Translations under genes and position numbers: made by a program
Assembly (NCBI RefSeq): GCF_030433855.1
Contig: NZ_JARUXC010000017.1
Span: forward strand, 1-64,000
Reading direction: 5' to 3'
DNA: 64,000 bases
Source: Agreia sp. PsM10
GTDB lineage: Bacteria > Actinomycetota > Actinomycetes > Actinomycetales > Microbacteriaceae
Notes under the pieces: model-generated
What the model was told of the DNA's origin: nothing
Databases searched by the model: none
Seen by the model: only the letters and a program-made list of their open reading frames with translations
Shown: one piece after another, positions 60,014 through 64,000 of the stretch
Position numbering within the stretch: the first letter of the stretch is position 1
Layout of the letters: every line of letters begins with the position of its first letter

Positions 60014-60310
60014 TCACCGCTCGGCGACGGGAATCCATCGATTTCCGACCCTGCGGCTGAGTTCCGGCGAGCCGAGCTCTGCCAGTTCGCCCGCCAGCCC
60101 GAAGATGCCGAGCGCGATGCTGCGCGCATCCGGGTCGTCGTCGCCGGTGAAGCGGATGACGACCCGCGCCTCGCCGCGCACCACCGCGATGCTGGACGCC
60201 TCGACGATCGCCAGCGTGCGCGCGTCGTCGGTGAGCTCGGGCAGCAGTCGCGCCGCGGCGACGCCGGGGCGGAGCACGCCGATGGCGGCGGAGAACCGGT
60301 AGGAGGGCAC
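60014..60310 (-). CDS. Small hypothetical protein
   Basis: 98 residues from the GTG at 60310 (VPSYRFSAAIGVLRPG). The sequence has an alternating pattern with IRFTGDDDPDARSIALGIFGLAGELAELGS and ends RWIPVAER. No domain is recognised and no membrane helix is seen. Coding is supported by codon pattern and by its fit between its neighbours. A longer TTG-started form would run into a repeat hairpin and is rejected. Confidence 0.55.
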   Translation of the reverse strand: MPSYRFSAAIGVLRPGVAAARLLPELTDDARTLAIVEASSIAVVRGEARVVIRFTGDDDPDARSIALGIFGLAGELAELGSPELSRRVGNRWIPVAER

Positions 60311-60350
60311 GCAGCGAGTATGCCACCCGCGCCGCTCGTCGCCCCTTGAA

Positions 60351-60434
60351 CGCCGCAAGCGCCGAACGCGGGTGTTCGTGCCGAGCGCGTGGATGCCGCC
60401 GCCGCGTTGGGCGGGAACACACGCGTTCGCCGCT
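60351..60434. repeat. Dispersed hairpin repeat A, copy 3
   Basis: Arms CGAACGCGGGTGTTC (60363-60377) and GAACACACGCGTTCG (60415-60429) pair with one mismatch. The preceding CGCCGCAAGC is shared with copy 4. It fills the gap between two small minus-strand genes, ending 3 bp from the stop of the upstream gene. Confidence 0.8.
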
Positions 60435-60436
60435 GA

Positions 60437-60811
60437 TCAGGAGACGGTTGTTCCCCGGGAGCGCCGCTGGAGCCTCGCGACCGTGTCCTCCGCGAGGTCT
60501 GCGTAGGCGGCGGTCATGGCCGCCGATCGGCGGAGAGGACCCTCGTCGCTCGCCATGCTCAGTTCCACGAGGGTGGGGTGGCCGTCCTCGAGCGTGACGA
60601 CGACATCGAGGTTCATGGGCAACGAGGAAGGAAGGGCGGTCGTGTAGCCGCCCGAGCCCAGTTGCACCTGAATGACGCGGTCGGTTCGGTTGAACACGTG
60701 GGCTCGGCGGTCGTATGCGTATGCGGCGACGACGTCGAGTGCCTCGATCGGATCGAGCGGGGTCTCGTAGGACGCAGAGAAGCGAAGGGGTGCATCCTCG
60801 GGATTCGTCAC
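60437..60811 (-). CDS. Small hypothetical protein
   Basis: 124 residues from the GTG at 60811 (VTNPEDAPLRFSASYE). The plan FSASYETPLDPIEALDVVAAYAYDRRAHVFNRTDRVIQVQLG, then VVVTLEDGHPTLVELSMA, looks like a compact alpha/beta domain. No family is recognised and no signal peptide is present. It is flanked on both sides by copies of hairpin repeat A. Confidence 0.6.
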   Translation of the reverse strand: MTNPEDAPLRFSASYETPLDPIEALDVVAAYAYDRRAHVFNRTDRVIQVQLGSGGYTTALPSSLPMNLDVVVTLEDGHPTLVELSMASDEGPLRRSAAMTAAYADLAEDTVARLQRRSRGTTVS

Positions 60812-60840
60812 GTCACCACGATGCCCGCGCCGTCGCGCCG

Positions 60841-60920
60841 CCGCAAGCACCGAACGCGGGACTTCGCCTCGAGCGCGCGGACTCAGCCGGCGCGCCGAGC
60901 GGGAACACCCGCGCTCGACG
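60841..60920. repeat. Dispersed hairpin repeat A, copy 4
   Basis: The left part CCGCAAGC then CGAACGCGGGACTTC (60851-60865) and the right arm GAACACCCGCGCTCG (60903-60917) belong to the same family as copies 1-3, with three mismatches between arms. It lies 15 bp beyond the NlpC/P60 stop. Confidence 0.75.
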
Positions 60921-60934
60921 GCGGCCGGACGCGG

Positions 60935-61819
60935 TTACAGGCGGTAGAAGACCGGGCTGCCCCAGAGGCTGTGGGCGTGCTCGACGTAGCGACCGAAGTC
61001 GGGGGAGTGGATCACTCCTCCGGCACCGTCGTAGATTCCGATGTGCTCGCCGGGCCAGACCACGAGGTCTCCGGCGACGGCTTCGCTCTGCGAGATCTGC
61101 GTGGCGAGCGCCGCCTGGTGGTCGACGCCGCGGGGCAAGGAGATGCCGAACTGGCCGTAGACGTACTGGGTCAGCCCGTCGCATCCGAAGCTGTCGTTCG
61201 GGTCCGCGCCCCAGCCGTAGGGGACGACGCCCACGAACTGCTCGGCGTAGGCGACGACGGCCTCGCCGCTGTAACCGCCCTGGGGTGCGGCGAAGGTCTT
61301 GGGCGTCGACGTGGTGGAGGAGCTCGACGAGGTCGATGCGGTCTCGACGGCCGCCGCTGCGGCGGCGAGCGCGTCTGCGGCGGCCTGGGCCGCGGCGGCT
61401 TCGGCGTCGCGCTGGGCTTGCAGCACCGACATGTCGGTGGAGTTGTAGGAGTCGCGGGTCGCGGACAGCGCGGTGACCTGGCTGTCGGCATCGACATCGA
61501 TGGTCTGCGTGGCGGGCGCCGCCTCGTCGACGAAGGTCTGACCGGCGTTGACCGTGGTGGCCACGGGGTTGGTGCCCGTGGGCATCATCGCGTAGGCCGG
61601 CAGGGCGGTGACGCTGGCCATGCCCGCCGCGACGACGAAGACGCCGGCTCGCGCGAGATTGCGGATGCCGCGGCTCTTCGGTTTGGCGGCCGACGGCTTG
61701 TAGGTGCGCGACTCCCGGGCAGCAGCCGCGAGGGCAGCGCGAGTGGGGGCCTGGAATGTCGAGCGGTGCTGCCCGGCGAGTGCCAGGGCTGCGGATTCTG
61801 CTGAGTGACGTCCACTCAT
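60935..61819 (-). CDS. NlpC/P60 cell-wall hydrolase
   Basis: 294-residue peptidoglycan hydrolase. The catalytic domain (about 180-294) has C213 in FGCDGLTQYVYG and H259 in HIGIYDG. The usual motif is DCSGL, so the GCDGL form is a variant. The N-terminus is unusual: ~53 basic residues before the export helix (about 54-77, ending ALPAYA). An Ala-rich coiled region (about 130-160) and a Ser/Thr linker follow. It cleaves stem peptides, probably D-Glu to diaminoacid links, outside the cell. A long untranslated leader precedes it. Confidence 0.9.
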   Translation of the reverse strand: MSGRHSAESAALALAGQHRSTFQAPTRAALAAAARESRTYKPSAAKPKSRGIRNLARAGVFVVAAGMASVTALPAYAMMPTGTNPVATTVNAGQTFVDEAAPATQTIDVDADSQVTALSATRDSYNSTDMSVLQAQRDAEAAAAQAAADALAAAAAAVETASTSSSSSTTSTPKTFAAPQGGYSGEAVVAYAEQFVGVVPYGWGADPNDSFGCDGLTQYVYGQFGISLPRGVDHQAALATQISQSEAVAGDLVVWPGEHIGIYDGAGGVIHSPDFGRYVEHAHSLWGSPVFYRL

Positions 61820-61985
61820 GCTTTAGTACCTCAGGGATCTGTAGAGCGTCGGGCAGGTATTCGGGTTCCCCCCGTGCGGATGGCCCTGCACGGATCGACG
61901 GTGCGATCGGCGGGGTGCATTCCAACCCGGGCGACGGTACAGGGGTGCCCTGAACGAAAGCTGGCAAATGTGAGGCGCGCTCACA
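61820..61985 (-). promoter_or_regulatory. Long structured leader of NlpC/P60 gene
   Basis: The 178-bp gap upstream of the hydrolase has no gene. Its transcript would contain GC-rich pairs such as CCGTGCAGGGCC facing the CCGCACGGGG region, and a conserved-looking GGGGGAACCCGAATACCTG block before the start. In actinobacteria c-di-AMP (ydaO/yuaA) riboswitches often precede wall hydrolases. The resemblance is partial and unproven. Confidence 0.3.
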
Positions 61986-61997
61986 CGGGCGCGCGCA

Positions 61998-64000
61998 TCA
62001 GGCCTCGAGCAGGCCCCGGATGTCGTCGGCCGTGAGGGCCTGGCTGAACGCGGCCTCGTCGTCGAGCACAGCGTCGGTGAGCTCGGCCTTCTTGGCCTTG
62101 AGCGCCATGACCTTCTCTTCGATCGTGCCCTCGGCGACCAGCCGGTAGACCATCACGTTCTTGGTCTGACCGATGCGGTGAGTGCGGTCGATCGCCTGCG
62201 ACTCGGATGCGGGATTCCACCAGGGGTCGAGCAGGAAGACGTAGTCGGCCTCGGTGAGGTTGAGCCCGAATCCGCCGGCCTTGAGGCTGATCAGGAAGAC
62301 CGGAGCCTCGCCCTGCTTGAACCGGTCGATGATGTCTTTTCGCCGGCGCGACGAGCCGTCGAGGTATTCGTAGGGCACCCCGAGCGCGTCGAGCCTGGCG
62401 GCCGCCTTCTGCAGGAAGGTCGTGAACTGGCTGAAGACGAGCGCGCGATGCCCCTCGGCCACCACGTCGTCGAGCTGCTCCATCAGCGAGTCGAGCTTCG
62501 ACGACGGGATGTTCGCGTACTTCTCGTCGATGAGCGAGGCGTCGAGGCTGAGCATGCGCAGCAGGGTGATCGAGCGGAACACGATGAAGCGGTTCTTGTC
62601 GAGGTCGTCGATGAGACCCAGCAGCTTCTGCCGCTCGCGCTGCAGTACCACGTCGTAGAGCTTGCGGTGACTCGGAGCGAGCTCGATCTGCAGCTCCTGC
62701 TCCTGCTTCTCGGGCAGTTCGGGTGCGACGAGCTGCTTGGTGCGTCTCATCATGAGGGGCCGGATGCGACGGCGCAGCCGGGCGATCAGTTGCGGGTTCT
62801 CGCCGCGATCGATCGGCCGCACGTAGTCCTCGGTGAACCGGCGCGACGACGGGAAGAGCCCGGGCGCCGTGATGGCGAAGAGAGACCACAGCTCGAGGAG
62901 GTTGTTCTCCATCGGCGTGCCGGTGATCGCCAGCTTGAACGGAGCCCTGAGGTCGCGGGCGCACTGGTGGATGCGCGAGGTGTGGTTCTTGGCGAACTGC
63001 GCCTCGTCGAGAATGAGCCCGGCCCAGGCTCCCGAGTTGTAGGCCGCGAAGTCGAGCCGGAACAGGGCGTACGACGTGACCACGATGTCGGCGCCGGCCG
63101 AGATCGCGGCCACCTTCTTCTTGCTCTTCGCCTCAGTGGCGCTGATGGAGCGCACGACGAGGTGGGGTGTGAACCGTTGCGCCTCGGCGACCCAGTTCGA
63201 CACGACCGACGTCGGCGCCACCACGAGGAACGGGGCGCGCGCCTCTCCGGAGTCGGCTGCGACCGGATGCTGCCGGGCGTGCGCGACGAGCGCGAGCGTC
63301 TGCAGCGTCTTGCCGAGCCCCATGTCGTCGGCGAGGATGCCGCCCAGCGAGTGCGCGTGCAGAAAGACCAGCCACGAGAACCCATCGACCTGGTAGGGCC
63401 GCAACTCGGCCTTCACCGTTGCGGGAACCGCCACGGTGTCGACGCCGTCTGCCGCGTTGAGCCCCGACACGGCCGCGCGCCAGCTCGTGGCCTCGACGGT
63501 CTCTTCGGCCAGGTCTTCGAAGTCGGCCCAGAGACTGGCCTGGTAGCGGCTGATGCGCGGGGCGTCGGTCTCCCACTCGGCGATGCTGCGCGCCTCTTCG
63601 ATGAGTTCGAGCAGCCTCTCGAACACCGGCTGCTCGAGCGAGAGGTAGCTGTTGTCGACCAGCTTCAGCTTCTTCCTGCCCTTCGACAGGGCGGTGAAGA
63701 GCGGCCCGAACGGGATCGTGCGCCCTTCGACGGTGACCATGATGCCGAGGTCGAACCAATCGCGCTTGTCGGTCTCGACCGTGGTGACGGTGAGCTCGGG
63801 CGCCTCGGTGAGCTCGACGTAGTCGGGCCGTGTGCCCACGGTCTCGACCACCACGTCGTCGCGGCCGTCGATCTGGTCGATGACCTCGACCACGAACTGG
63901 GCGGCGTCGACGCCGTCGAACACGTTCTTCGATGCGAAGGCCACGCTCGGGTCGGCCCCTCCCCACCCGCGCGCCGTGAGGGTGTGCGACAGAAGAGACA
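61998..64000 (-). CDS. SNF2-family DNA helicase (5' end outside window)
   Basis: The last ~667 residues of a SWI2/SNF2 ATPase. Motifs in order are ILADDMGLGKT (Walker A), VVAPTSVVSNW, LDEAQFAKNH (motif II), ITGTPMENN (III), SQFTTFLQKAAARLDALG (IV), SLKAGGFGLNLTEADYVFLLDPWWNPASE (V) and QAIDRTHRIGQ (VI). The frame stays open to position 64000, so the true start lies beyond the window; an internal GTG at 63944 is not the start. Such proteins remodel protein-DNA complexes or assist RNA polymerase recycling. The missing N-terminus may carry a SWIM zinc domain. Confidence 0.93.
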   Translation of the reverse strand, partial: SLLSHTLTARGWGGADPSVAFASKNVFDGVDAAQFVVEVIDQIDGRDDVVVETVGTRPDYVELTEAPELTVTTVETDKRDWFDLGIMVTVEGRTIPFGPLFTALSKGRKKLKLVDNSYLSLEQPVFERLLELIEEARSIAEWETDAPRISRYQASLWADFEDLAEETVEATSWRAAVSGLNAADGVDTVAVPATVKAELRPYQVDGFSWLVFLHAHSLGGILADDMGLGKTLQTLALVAHARQHPVAADSGEARAPFLVVAPTSVVSNWVAEAQRFTPHLVVRSISATEAKSKKKVAAISAGADIVVTSYALFRLDFAAYNSGAWAGLILDEAQFAKNHTSRIHQCARDLRAPFKLAITGTPMENNLLELWSLFAITAPGLFPSSRRFTEDYVRPIDRGENPQLIARLRRRIRPLMMRRTKQLVAPELPEKQEQELQIELAPSHRKLYDVVLQRERQKLLGLIDDLDKNRFIVFRSITLLRMLSLDASLIDEKYANIPSSKLDSLMEQLDDVVAEGHRALVFSQFTTFLQKAAARLDALGVPYEYLDGSSRRRKDIIDRFKQGEAPVFLISLKAGGFGLNLTEADYVFLLDPWWNPASESQAIDRTHRIGQTKNVMVYRLVAEGTIEEKVMALKAKKAELTDAVLDDEAAFSQALTADDIRGLLEA

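Overview
The window is high-GC, densely coded DNA from an actinobacterium, most likely a Microbacteriaceae species (order Micrococcales). The evidence is a complete C50-carotenoid locus (idi, crtE, crtB, crtI, crtYe, crtYf, crtEb), a dnaK-grpE-dnaJ-hspR heat-shock operon with HAIR operators, a fused-type mrpA antiporter operon, small Microbacteriaceae-type proteins, frequent GTG starts with 4-bp gene overlaps, and several dispersed palindromic repeat families. No rRNA, transposase, integrase, prophage or CRISPR array was seen. The first ~135 bases are homopolymer-rich and look like the unreliable end of a contig.

Layout. 0.2-4.1 kb: C4-dicarboxylate transporter dctA facing a CitA/DcuS-type sensor kinase and its response regulator. 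4.1-7.9 kb: an unknown protein, a GntR repressor divergent from an MFS exporter with a palindromic operator between them, and an EamA exporter. 8-10 kb: flotillin and its NfeD-like partner. 10.1-11.2 kb: small proteins, one behind an SOS box. 11.2-19.1 kb: a LacI-controlled ABC importer with a GH51 arabinofuranosidase and a GH35 beta-galactosidase, for plant arabinogalactan-type oligosaccharides. 19.1-23.8 kb: a PPOX-fold protein, acetolactate decarboxylase, an orphan LuxR regulator, a GlsB-like membrane protein, tRNA-Gly(CCC), an RDD protein and dCTP deaminase. 23.9-30.4 kb: the mrpACDEFG cation/proton antiporter, every junction a 4-bp overlap. 30.5-31.8 kb: an SDR oxidoreductase divergent from an HxlR regulator. 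31.8-37.8 kb: the carotenoid locus. 37.8-41.8 kb: a nuclease-fold protein, a UMF1-type MFS protein and a ROK regulator. 41.8-46 kb: the dnaK operon. 46-51 kb: a shortened class II fructose-bisphosphatase, an acetyltransferase, a GT87-type glycosyltransferase and two methyltransferases.

51-60 kb holds the most unusual locus. A GntR/FCD regulator carrying an extra cytoplasmic Cache-like domain faces an operon for amine breakdown: an aldehyde dehydrogenase, a GABA-type transaminase, a copper amine oxidase, a universal stress protein and an APC permease. The enzymes form a logical route from a diamine such as putrescine to succinate semialdehyde. 60-64 kb: two small unknown proteins flanked by repeat hairpins, an NlpC/P60 hydrolase with a long leader, and the 3' part of a SNF2 helicase that runs off the window.

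Dispersed repeats are a second theme. One family forms a hairpin beside genes at about 0.15, 8.0, 60.4 and 60.9 kb. Another (core CCTGAGCCTGTCGAAGGGG) occurs between genes and also inside the reading frames of grpE and the APC permease, where it is translated as FPEPVEG and PSTGSG peptides.
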